64,000 nucleotides of DNA from Procambarus clarkii (taxonomy: Eukaryota; Arthropoda; Malacostraca; Decapoda; Cambaridae). Made by a program: the position numbers and the translations under genes. The notes beneath the pieces were generated by a model that searched no databases, had not been told where the DNA came from, and worked only from the letters and a program-made list of their open reading frames with translations. Below are positions 22,901-31,497 of this stretch, in pieces; the stretch's first letter is position 1; each line of letters opens with the position of its first letter. The stretch is taken from NCBI RefSeq assembly GCF_040958095.1, contig NC_091154.1, forward strand, positions 43,350,735-43,414,734, given 5' to 3'.

Positions 22901-23782
22901 ACCAGTATTTCTAGATATGCTAATACCGACCATCAAGTAACGACAAAACACTCATTCTTAACTCATGCAAGAAACCCTTTGTATAAACGAGCTATCTCTT
23001 TAGGTCCAGATAGGGTTCTCTGTACAGCAATGAAAGACATCCTTAAAGTTACCACTCCTTCTTACATGGGATATCAGATCTTGCAGATAGCCAAGAGGCG
23101 TTTACATTAGTTCTGGTATAATGTAGTTAAATCCCATTATGGGGAGAGAGCTAGACTAATTTATACGGATACAGACTCATTCATATTCACTCTTGCCTGT
23201 AAAGATGTTTTCCAAGAAATGACAAAAGCTCCTCTAGTAGATTATATGGATTTCAGTAATTTTGACAAAGAGCATCCCATGTATTCTGCTACTCGCAAAG
23301 GTGAACTAGGACTCCTCAAGTCAGAAGTAAAGCAGAAAATTATAACTGAATTCATTGCACTCAAGCCTAAAACTTATTCTCTCCTAACCCTTGATAATGA
23401 ACATTTATGTAAATGTAAAGGGATTCCTTATCACCAACAAAAGAAAATAACACATGCATCTTTTCAGAACACATAAGAGACAAATACAACTTTTAATTTT
23501 GTATCCCAATCCATTCGTAATGTTAACGGGCAGATATGCACGTGTAAAACAACTAAGCGCGGCCTGTCTGCTTTTGATGACAAGAGGCACCTCATTAGTC
23601 CCACAGAGTCATTAGCTTATGGTCACCCAGACATTCCAGAGCGTGAGGTACAGGAAGAGGTGCAGGTAGAGGATCCCGTAATTGTAGATAATCCCCAACC
23701 AAGACGTCCATTATTCCCCATTTTTAATCTTTGGGATAAGAGGGATAGAGTCGCTCGGCAATTGTTCCCTAATAACAACTAA
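19952..23782 (+). pseudogene. PolB: Protein-primed DNA polymerase B, main exon, element 2
   Basis: This exon opens after a TTACAG acceptor with an acidic linker (DEEDNQPP, DEEEVNAPD) and runs in frame into the polymerase. It shows Exo I (YYDFECLLD), the zinc/HNH-like insert (CQLCHQNF, HRHHNH, CARCN), Exo II (FSHNAAYDFG), motif A (YLDFNSLYAECMTELLP), a motif B-like SNSLYGKS and motif C (YTDTDS). Breaks: frameshifts near 21245, 22267 and 22862, and in-frame stops at 23108-23110 (TAG) and 23474-23476 (TAA). The coding length including upstream exons is about 1,400 codons, within the usual range for Polinton polymerases. Confidence 0.88.
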
Positions 23783-24583
23783 GTCTATGCTACTATATTG
23801 TCTATGTATGTCTGTATTATCTATAACTATATAGATGTCTATGTTATTTTGATATTGTATTGGCTATGATTTGTTACTGTATTTGATATGAAAATGACTA
23901 TGATTTAAATGGTTAATTGTTACTGTATTGTCTATGTCTATGATTTAATGTCTATGATTTGTTACTGTACTTGAGAATCGACTTGAGAATGGTCCAGGAC
24001 GGACCGAAACGTCGTCATCCCTTCAATTTCTAGTGTGTGGTCTGGTCAACATACTTCAGCCACGTTATTGTGACTCATCGCCTGCATTTGTTACTGTATT
24101 TAATATGAAAATGACTATGTTCAAATGTCTATGATTTAATGGCTATGTTATTTTGTTATTGTATTGGCTATAATTTGTTACTGTATTAGATATGAAAATG
24201 ACTATGTTCAAATGGTTATTTGATACTGTATTGGATATGTTCAAATGTCTATGTCTATGATTTAATGGCTATGTTACTGTGTTGTATAATTAAAAATGTC
24301 TATGATTTTGTTACTGTATTAGCTAAGAAAATGTCTAATGAAAATGACTATGTTCAAATGTCTATGATTTAATGGCTATGTTATTTTAATACTGTATTGT
24401 CTATGTCTATGTCTATGATTTGTTACTGTATTGGATATGTTCAAATGTCTATGGCTGTGACTATGTTCAAATGTCTATGATTTATTGGCTATGTTATCTT
24501 TTAAGAATAAAACTCGTATGTACATTTTGTTTAAATACTCCTTTCATTATATATTTGTAGTTAGTCTATTGAATACCAGCATC
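23783..24583 (+). repeat. Degenerate AT-rich tandem repeats between PolB and ATPase, element 2
   Basis: Degenerate copies of TCTATGATTTGTTACTGTAT, ATGAAAATGACTATG and TTCAAATGTCTATG alternate for 700 bp. No gene is visible. A foreign segment is inserted at 23968-24086. Confidence 0.7.
23968..24086 (+). mobile_element. Dispersed repeat with hammerhead-like core
   Basis: It contains GAGAATGGTCC, loop AGGAC, then GGACC and GAAACGTCGTC (23984-24016). This resembles stem II and the GAAA side of a hammerhead ribozyme, as found in Penelope-like elements. The CUGANGA side is degenerate here (CTTGAGAAT). The surrounding spacer is interrupted by it. Confidence 0.4.
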
Positions 24584-25238
24584 ATGGAAGGGCAGAAAAA
24601 AGTTATTACTGAAACCCAGTTGAATATATTTAGTGAACCATCAAGAATTATTATTGCTGGATTTTCAAATGGTGGGAAGAGCTATTTATGTTCTAAAATG
24701 ATAGAGAAATATCAGCAGAACTTTGCTAAAATAATTATCTGTGGAAGCGGGTATAAAGAGTTGAGAACTAATCCACTCATTAGACATAAGATATCTTTTT
24801 ACTCTGAAATTGTAAACCCTCTAGACGATCGTGATCCAGAGGACACATCTCATATATTAGTTGTTTATGATGACTTGTATGTTGAATCTACAAACTCTAA
24901 AATAGTAAGTGATATTTACTAGGGGACGGCATGAGAACATCTCTGTTATTTTTATAACCCAAAATATATTTTTCAGTGGGAAATTTTCTAGATCTATAAG
25001 TTTAAATGCATCTCATTTTATTCTGCTTAAATCAAGAGACTTGTCCCAGATAGAAACATTAGGCAGACAAATATTCGGAAAACAAGATCCCAAGAAATTT
25101 TTAGATATATATAAGAAAGTGATTTCTCGACAGTATGGGTATTTACTTGTTCACTTGGACGTTAAAACTCCTGAATCCATAATATTTAGGGGAAATATTG
25201 TAAATGAACCCCCTTATGAAATAGTGTATCAATGGTGA
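24584..25238 (+). pseudogene. ATP: Polinton genome-packaging ATPase (FtsK/HerA type), one frameshift
   Basis: It starts MEGQKKVITETQLN. Walker A is GFSNGGKSY near residue 26, Walker B is HILVVYDDLYVES, and a downstream TRGRHENISVIFITQN block matches the sensor region of viral packaging ATPases. A single frameshift near 24915 gives a TAG and separates Walker B from the C-terminal half. The longer upstream frame at 24485 is not supported by element 1. The stop overlaps the integrase start as ATGGTGA (25232-25238). Confidence 0.85.
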
Positions 25239-26340
25239 ACATTACACAAACTCTTAATAAGATATACAATGACCCCAAGTCCATAGGTGGGTTAGGTGGT
25301 GTTTTAAAATTGTATAAGGCTGCAAAGAAAACAATTCCTGAATTAATTATAAAAGATGTGAAAGATTATTTAAAAACGCCTAATGCATGTACCTTACATC
25401 TATTAAAAACACGTAAATTTAAGTGAAGACGTATCTTAGCACCTAGACCTAAAGCTTTCTTTACCAGTGACTTGGCTGATATGACATTGTTAGCTAAGCA
25501 CAACAATGATATTAAATATTTATTAGTTTGTGTTGATATATTTTCAAGGTTTGCACACGTAGTGAATCCACTAAATCAGGTCAGAGTGTAAGTGAAGCCA
25601 TGAAAGCTATTCTGGATTTACCTTCATCAAAAGGTGTAAGGCAGCTTAACACTGATAAGGGCGGTGAATTCTATAATAAATATATGAAACGATTGTTAGA
25701 CAGTAAAAACATTGAACTGTACAGTGTATTTTCTCAGGAAACTAAAGCCAGCATTGCAGAGAGATTTATAAGAACATTGAAAACTAAGATATATAAATAT
25801 TTAACGGCATACAATACCTTAACCTATATAAATGTCTTGCCTGATATGGTTCAAACATAAAATAGAACACCACATAGAGGATTAAAGGGGAAAATACCTA
25901 TTGATGCACATGCTTTATCTTCGCCTCAAGATGTGACTAGGCAGTTTAAGCTCATGTATAAAGGAGAGCAGCAGACTAAGCCGCGCATCAGTAATCATCT
26001 GTCTGTGGGAGATACAGTACGGCTTGCCTTATCTAATCGTATTTCAAAGTTCAAAAGAGGTTTTCATCAGCAGAACACTAAGGAAATATTTACTATTGCT
26101 CAAATTGAAACTCAACAACCCATACATTTATATTATCTAAAGGACTTAAATAATAGACTTATAGAAGGCGGGTTTTATAGAGAAGAGCTGACTCCCACCT
26201 ACTTGTCAGATACGTTTGAAATTGAGAGAATTATAAGTAAACGTAAAGTTGGTAATACTACTTTATATAAAGTTAGATACGTCTGTTACGACAGTTCATT
26301 TGATCAGTGGGTGAATTCAGATGACGTGAAGAAACTATGA
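25232..26340 (+). pseudogene. INT: Polinton retroviral-type integrase with chromodomain-like tail, broken
   Basis: The N-terminus has GGLGGVLKLYKAAKK. The catalytic triad residues are visible in TSDLADM/CVDIFSRF, LNTDKGGEF and SIAERFIRT. The C-terminal YDSSFDQWVNSDDV is chromodomain-like. Breaks: TGA at 25424-25426, a frameshift near 25565 and TAA at 25858-25860. The ATG overlaps the ATPase stop, and the stop overlaps the X start as ATGA. Confidence 0.87.
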
Positions 26341-26678
26341 AGAAGCAGCCCTTAGTTAGCAAGTATTGTGGATTTATTGAACTATTAGCTAGATTAGGTT
26401 ATAATTCTAGGAAAAAGTTAATTAAGACTCTTAAAAAGGAACATATACTTTGCCTATCTGAAATATTTAATAATTTCTTAAAAAATAAAATTGAAGTTGG
26501 GGAGCCTATTTTAAAGAGACTTTCTAAATATAGAGCTCTACTCCATACATTAGCCTGTAAGAAGAAGGCTATTTCACTCAAGAAAGACATATTAACGAGT
26601 AAAAGAGGAGGTAATTTATTGGGCATTTTACTTCCCATAGCTATAAATTTTATTTCAAGGCTATTTAATAAGGAATAA
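26337..26678 (+). CDS. Small basic X-like Polinton protein with hydrophobic C-terminus
   Basis: An intact 113-codon frame. Lysine-rich N-terminal two thirds (SRKKLIKTLKKEHILCLSEI, LLHTLACKKK) precede RGG and the hydrophobic GILLPIAINFISRLF end. The counterpart in element 1 is also intact, which is notable because most neighbours are broken. Start overlaps the integrase stop (ATGA). Its stop overlaps the Y start as TAATG. A pX-like virion role is plausible but unproved. Confidence 0.65.
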   Translation: MKKQPLVSKYCGFIELLARLGYNSRKKLIKTLKKEHILCLSEIFNNFLKNKIEVGEPILKRLSKYRALLHTLACKKKAISLKKDILTSKRGGNLLGILLPIAINFISRLFNKE

Positions 26679-27127
26679 TGAAAGAATTCTATCTTGTACC
26701 ACGCAAAGCTATTGATCAACAGAAGCCTACAGCGGTACGTGTTGAGAAGCCTACGACAGTTAGAACAAATCCTGTTATACATCACTTGATAGACTTGAGA
26801 TTAAAGCTTAAGGATTATGATTTTGCAGTCTCCTTGTTAAATTATTTTATTCCAACTGGACTTGTAAAGTGGGATGAGGAAGGGAACATTACATCGCCAG
26901 TTACTGGGCTCAATATTGTTGACGACGTTATAGGCAGGATGTGCACTCCGAAATTGTTATTCCCAAAAGATAAATTGCCCATAGCCAAGTTGTTTTTTTC
27001 TTTGACCTCTACACCTAAGAATTTATTTAGAAATGTAGATGCGAAAAATCAAGTGTTTTCTCCTCCGAGTTTGAAGAGGAAGATCAAGGCTGGAGATGAA
27101 GGAGAGTCTACCTGGATACCATATTAA
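26678..27127 (+). CDS. Conserved Polinton protein Y
   Basis: An intact 149-codon frame. It begins MKEFYLVPRKAID, then a variable linker, a conserved core with LIDLRLKLKDYDFAVSLLNY and VTGLNIVDDVIGRM, a basic patch (LKRKIKAG) and a terminal WIPY. It starts inside the X stop codon (TAATG). A splice-like donor follows its own stop directly. The function is not recognised. Gene position suggests a capsid-associated protein. Confidence 0.6.
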   Translation: MKEFYLVPRKAIDQQKPTAVRVEKPTTVRTNPVIHHLIDLRLKLKDYDFAVSLLNYFIPTGLVKWDEEGNITSPVTGLNIVDDVIGRMCTPKLLFPKDKLPIAKLFFSLTSTPKNLFRNVDAKNQVFSPPSLKRKIKAGDEGESTWIPY

Positions 27128-27128
27128 G

Positions 27129-27170
27129 GTGAGTTTCTGTTTATTTTTATCATTTACTAATAGACTACAG
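27129..27170 (+). other. Intercistronic mini-intron candidate between Y and penton gene
   Basis: AAG|GTGAGT follows the Y stop. A TACTAAT branch-point-like word and ACTACAG|G acceptor lie just before the penton ATG at 27172. The length is 42 bp, very short for an arthropod intron. Element 1 has donor and acceptor in the same places. Confidence 0.5.
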
Positions 27171-27171
27171 G

Positions 27172-28074
27172 ATGGATAGTTACGTTATATATGCAGCAAG
27201 TAACTCAGATACTGACGCATTTAAAAATAATGCTCCCAATGCTTTTGAAAATAGATTACATAATCAGCTGCCTTTAGACCCCAATAAAGCTTATGAAGTG
27301 TGCCTGAAGAATATATTCCTGCCTCCATCTTATTTTGCTGTTATGAGGAATGACCCGGAAAGTCTTATTTCAGTTCAACTTCTAGTGTCTAATAAAAATT
27401 TATCTGATTTGAGTACTGTGAATACATCTTTCACTTTAAAGTCAGATATTTTAGCGAGTGATAATTGCATAGAGCTAACGACTATTTTAAATAGAGAAAT
27501 TTCAACTGTATTTTTAAAAGGTTCACTGAGTTTTATAGGATCCATACTTAATTATAATTTCCCAGACCATGGGGGCATTTATATGAAATATGATTCGAGT
27601 ATTAATCGAATTAAGTTTAATGCAGCATTTAGTGAGTTGTTAAAATTATTTATTACAAAGGATGGTAAATTGATTGTTCGAATTTCTTTATCTTTTGGTC
27701 GAAATATATGTAAAGTTATTGGAGCTGAAGTAGGTAAAGTCTATGATATCTTTATTATGAATAAAATACCTAATAACAGGATAACTGTACAAGATACATG
27801 CTATTATCATCCTAGGCCAGGAGGCCGTATAGATTTCTTTTGTGTATATTGTGATAAGGTGCAGCCCACCATGTTTGGTAATCAGATTGTAAATATCTTG
27901 GATGTTGTTTCGTTTCAAAGTAATGTAACACACAGGAAATTATATAAACCTTTAAATACGACTAATATTGACAGTATCAGTATTAAATTAACAGATCAAG
28001 ATGGGGAGCCTGTATATTTTGAAAAGGAAGGATGTACGATTGCAGTATTACATATTAGACCCGTTGATATATAA
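27172..28074 (+). CDS. Penton-like minor capsid protein
   Basis: An intact 300-codon frame for the single-jelly-roll vertex protein. Conserved blocks are AFENRLHNQLPLDPNKAYEV, FLPPSYF, a central RISLSFGRN strand, FCVYCDKVQPTMFGNQIVNI and the C-terminal SISIKLTDQDGEPVYFEKEG and AVLHIR. These match the usual layout of Polinton minor capsid proteins. The start follows directly on a splice-like acceptor. It is the longest undamaged gene in element 2. Confidence 0.8.
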   Translation: MDSYVIYAASNSDTDAFKNNAPNAFENRLHNQLPLDPNKAYEVCLKNIFLPPSYFAVMRNDPESLISVQLLVSNKNLSDLSTVNTSFTLKSDILASDNCIELTTILNREISTVFLKGSLSFIGSILNYNFPDHGGIYMKYDSSINRIKFNAAFSELLKLFITKDGKLIVRISLSFGRNICKVIGAEVGKVYDIFIMNKIPNNRITVQDTCYYHPRPGGRIDFFCVYCDKVQPTMFGNQIVNILDVVSFQSNVTHRKLYKPLNTTNIDSISIKLTDQDGEPVYFEKEGCTIAVLHIRPVDI

Positions 28075-28122
28075 TGGTAAAGAGATGATAGAGTTTATCA
28101 TTCTCTCCTGACACGTTTAAAC

Positions 28123-28519
28123 ATGAGGGTCGGGTTTGTACAGCAGTCCGTTGACGAGGTTGGGCGATTTATCGCACCTCGAGAGAAGAGAGGTGGAGCA
28201 CTTGTGCGATATTACTGTTTTTGATAGAAGACATTTAAGAGGAGGTGGAATATTAAGTTTCTTAACTGGTCTAGCTCGTAGAGCAACTCCTTTCCTATTA
28301 GAAACTATTATGCCAGCTGCATTGACAATGGGACAGAATGTTTTGCAGGATATAAATGCAGGCCAAGGTACTTTGAAAGATTCATTTAGAAAACGTGGTA
28401 TAGAAACATTAAAAGGTATAGGTCCTAAATTGATAGCAGGTGGACGAATAACAAAAAGAAAAACGAAAAGACCTGCCTATATAAAGAAAATGGATAGATA
28501 TAAAGACGTGTTTTCATAA
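28123..28519 (+). pseudogene. Small glycine-rich basic Polinton protein (pVI/core-like), frameshifted
   Basis: The start MRVGFVQQSVDE at 28123 matches MRVNFIPPSVDE of element 1. A frameshift before 28200 moves the rest into the frame that holds RGGGILSFLTGLARRATPFL, GQNVLQD and the basic tail KRKTKRP. The later ATG at 28136 gives an open frame but loses the conserved N-terminus. The role is probably internal to the capsid; this is inference. Confidence 0.58.
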
Positions 28520-28534
28520 AACAGTACTAGTTGT

Positions 28535-29857
28535 ATGCTAGATGCAGACATGATGAGTGTAAATGCTCCTAGTGCAGCATTGCAAGTTCCTTTAGAAAAT
28601 TATACAGCCGCTATAAGTGATGGCTTTCCTAAAGTTAGTCCTCATAGAATGGTTGAAAGTACGATATTTTCAAGACAAACACAAGATATTTTACCTGTGA
28701 ATTCAAGTATTAACAATAAATTTAAAGATTCTTATATTGAATTCCGTATCCCAGGAGTTAAGGGTCAATTTATTGATCTTTCGAGCCTGACGTTAGAACT
28801 GATGGTTGAATTAACGGGACCTGACGGAATTACGGCTTTAGCGGATATTAAAAATGCATCAATAGTTAATGGCTTATCCCAGATAATGTTTAAAGCTGTA
28901 ACTGTTTATTTAAATGAGCAAGTGGTGGAAACTAATTCACTATTTTCATATTTATCATATAAAAGCTAATGACAACGCTTTCTGAATGTAAAGCTGAAAG
29001 ATTTAAAGAACTAACGTATTTTTATAATGATGTTTTTCCTGAAAAATATGACGCAGATTATTTTAAGAATGCCTCAGAAGACCTTAAATCTAGATTTGTA
29101 AAGTTAAAAACTGAGGGAGTAAATTGTTGCTTTAAACTGCTATTGGACATTACAACTTTGAGCGAATATCTTTTGGATGGAATTGATATTCGTTTGAGAT
29201 TAGAACTTAACAGTGATCCATGTGTTATAAACAGTATTGAATCTGGATACAAGTTTAACATTAAACTAGCTAGAATGTGGATTGATCGGATAACTCCGTT
29301 CGCATCTGGATTGGAGGCTATTAATAGAGCTCTGGCTGAACAAAATACGCCAGTTACATATACGTTTGATAAGACACTCCACAAGACGTTCATTCTTGGG
29401 AATAGGCAGCAGAGATTAAGTATTGACCAGCCATGGGGAGCATTATCCCGGATAAAATATTTATTATGGTGACAGATATGGAAGCAATATCCGGAGCGTA
29501 TATGCTTAATCCACTTTATTTCGATCACTGCGATTTATCTAATGTATATATTACACGCGATGGGACAAATATATTTAATATAACTTGCAAGTTCCCAAAT
29601 AAATGTTCGAAACTATACTACGAGACTCAAATACAGTGGGCTTTAACGCATGTAATACTTTGGCATATAATTCATTTATAAAAGGACGAACGTTTCTGGC
29701 ATTTAGACTAACGCCTGAGGAATTGAGAGATACCCTTCCTATAGAGGCTTCGGGCAAATTGAGAATTACCTTAAAATTTGCTGTTCCAGTGAAATCAAAT
29801 GAAGTTATTATTTTATTTGGAAATACAACGGGAGTATTGAGAATTTATTCTGATTGA
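28535..29857 (+). pseudogene. MCP: Polinton major capsid protein (double jelly roll), frameshifted
   Basis: Main capsid protein. Blocks in order are DSYIEFRIPG, YLNEQVVETNSLFSY, FKLLLDITTLSEYLLDGIDI, WIDRITPFASG, LSIDQPWG, and a C-terminal strand-rich part ending RIYSD. Element 1 aligns throughout. Frameshifts lie near 28955, 29445 and 29600. The TAATG at 28967-28971 results from the first frameshift and is not a gene boundary, since coding continues across it in both elements. Confidence 0.85.
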
Positions 29858-29880
29858 AGAGTTTTGTGCGATACGAGAGC

Positions 29881-30362
29881 ATGAACTGCAAACAAATTAA
29901 TATGGCATTGAACAATATGACGGGCAATAAAGCTGAATATATTGGTTGCTATTTAGCGACGGATATATATAGAATAATGAACCAAATACGGGATAGTCCG
30001 ATTATGTTTATAATAAATACCTTAGGAAGAGACTCTAAGGAAGTAATGGGCCCACTGGACTGCTGTATATAAATCTAAACAGAAAATAGTTATACTCGAT
30101 TCTTATGGAATAAATGTGTATTCGCCTTACATTTCGGAGTTTTTAAATTATTATAAAGACTGAGATGTATACAAGTTTACAGATCGACTTCAGAGTTTAA
30201 ATACATACGTATGTGGACTATATGCGATGTTTTTCTGTTATCATCTTTCAAACAAGGATCTAAAAACTGCATTAAAGCTATTTGAAACTAGTTTTACTTA
30301 CGGAGATTATATGCAGAATGATAGGAATGTAATGAGGCTTTATTTAATCTTATGCTTTATTT
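29881..30362 (+). pseudogene. PRO: Adenain-like cysteine protease, broken
   Basis: Maturation protease of the capsid. The N-terminus (MNCKQINMALNN) is followed by a hydrophobic core. After a frameshift near 30045 come the catalytic histidine in HWTAVYKS, an acidic residue in VILDSYG and the cysteine in YVCGLYAMFF, the order seen in adenovirus-type proteases. A TGA near 30163 interrupts it again. I use ATG 29881; the frame opens earlier at a TTG that overlaps the capsid stop. The element 1 copy is outside the window. Confidence 0.75.
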
Positions 30363-30368
30363 AAAAAT

Positions 30369-30639
30369 ATGCCGAGTTGCTATGAAACGCTGTGTTACGA
30401 TAAGAGCGATATTTGTTGGAAAATGTGCTTGGAGACAACGGATTAAATGAGGCTATAACCAAATTAACTAACGGAAATGGTGAGTACATTTTGTTCTGAG
30501 GTTTTATGTGTTTGATGAATATTGTACATGTGTAAACGTTATCTAAAACTGTTATTCTTTATTTACAGAGATGAGGAGTGAATACGACAGATATTATACA
30601 AGCGGATTGAGGAGCGAGCTTCTTAGAACTTCAGGATAA
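30369..30639 (+). pseudogene. Small spliced gene at the 3' end of element 2
   Basis: ATG 30369 opens a 25-codon frame (MPSCYETLCYDK). A neighbouring frame leads into TKLTNGN, a GTGAGT donor (30480), a TTTACAG acceptor (ending 30568) and a final exon with RSEYDRYYTSG, ending in TAA 30637-30639. A frameshift separates the two parts of exon 1. The stop lies 5 bp before the right terminal repeat. No function is recognised. Confidence 0.42.
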
Positions 30640-30644
30640 ATGAG

Positions 30645-31450
30645 TCGTTTATTATAAATTGTGTAAACTAAACTAAAATTAGATGAATAAATAAAATATA
30701 AATAAATAAATATATATGTTTTATTAACGCCTTATGTATATATATAAATTATTACGGTGGTGAACGCCGACAATGACTGGCGGATGGCGCAGGCAGGTAA
30801 TCAGGTGTTGAATGCCTCGGGGCGGCTTAGGTAACCTCATAGCCAACTTAAGTATTAAAGGTTACATTGAGACGACTCGGTTGATTTGTGTAAAACTGAC
30901 TGGTTTAATGAAAAGGAACAAACATAACGATGTATAAAATAGCTGTAAGGAATTACGAAGAATGAACAATATGAAAGGAGAGGAGGGTACTGAAACAGGT
31001 AGAGAGAGGGGGGAGGGACGGTCCAGATATTACGGAGAAGATAAGACAAGATTACGGAGGTGACCTGTACGCGGCGTCTGGCTGGCGGTGTAAAGTAAAC
31101 AAAGGTGATGTGGGGGTTGGGAGGTATGGGGGAGAGAGGGGGTGTGAGGAAGGAGCAGGAGATGCAGGGGGTTGGGAGGGAAGGGGGATGGCAGGGTAAT
31201 GATTCAGTTACATAGTTGTACTCGTTTCTAAGTAAGAATTTCTACTTAATCATATACGGCCTAAATATCTGTTTATTTTTGGTATGAACTCTGAAATTTG
31301 AATTTCTCCCATAAGATCTCTTAACAAACTTCTATGACATTATTTTCATCGTAGGATCTCTTAACGAAATTCTAAGATCTCAGAAATTATTTTCCTCATA
31401 AGAATTCCTTAATTCCAAATCTGTGACTGGCCAAATTCACCTGAAACCCC
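30645..31450 (-). repeat. Element 2 right terminal inverted repeat
   Basis: Reverse complement of 18129-18925. It ends with CTGAAACCCC. AATAAA words on the plus strand (30684-30710) could serve as polyadenylation signals for the element's plus-strand genes. Confidence 0.92.
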
Positions 31451-31497
31451 TGACGGTCCTCGGAGGATTTAAAAAAAAAATCCTCTGTGGACCGTCA
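31451..31497. repeat. Hairpin at the element 2 / minisatellite border
   Basis: Arms 31451-31470 (TGACGGTCCTCGGAGGATTT) and 31478-31497 pair at 18 of 20 positions around a run of A. It sits exactly between the terminal repeat and the minisatellite. Confidence 0.75.

Larger units (their letters stand above)
18129..31450 (+). mobile_element. Polinton/Maverick element 2 (complete, decayed)
   Basis: A 13.3-kb unit bounded by 0.8-kb terminal inverted repeats, with ten genes all on the plus strand: PolB, ATPase, integrase, X, Y, penton, pVI-like, major capsid, protease and a small spliced gene. X, Y and the penton gene keep open frames; the others carry frameshifts or stops. Minisatellite lies on both sides. 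No clear 6-bp target duplication was found, because the flanks are repetitive and the right border carries a hairpin. Confidence 0.92.

Noticed and set aside
24485-24583. Longer ATPase N-terminus
   Set aside because: It lies in the spacer repeats and has no match in element 1, where the protein starts at the equivalent of 24584.
28967-28971. TAATG as a further stop/start overlap between genes
   Set aside because: The capsid protein continues across it in both elements; it arises from a frameshift.
29854-29880. Protease start overlapping the capsid stop
   Set aside because: The codon at 29854 is TTG. The first ATG is at 29881, and the element 1 counterpart is not available for comparison.
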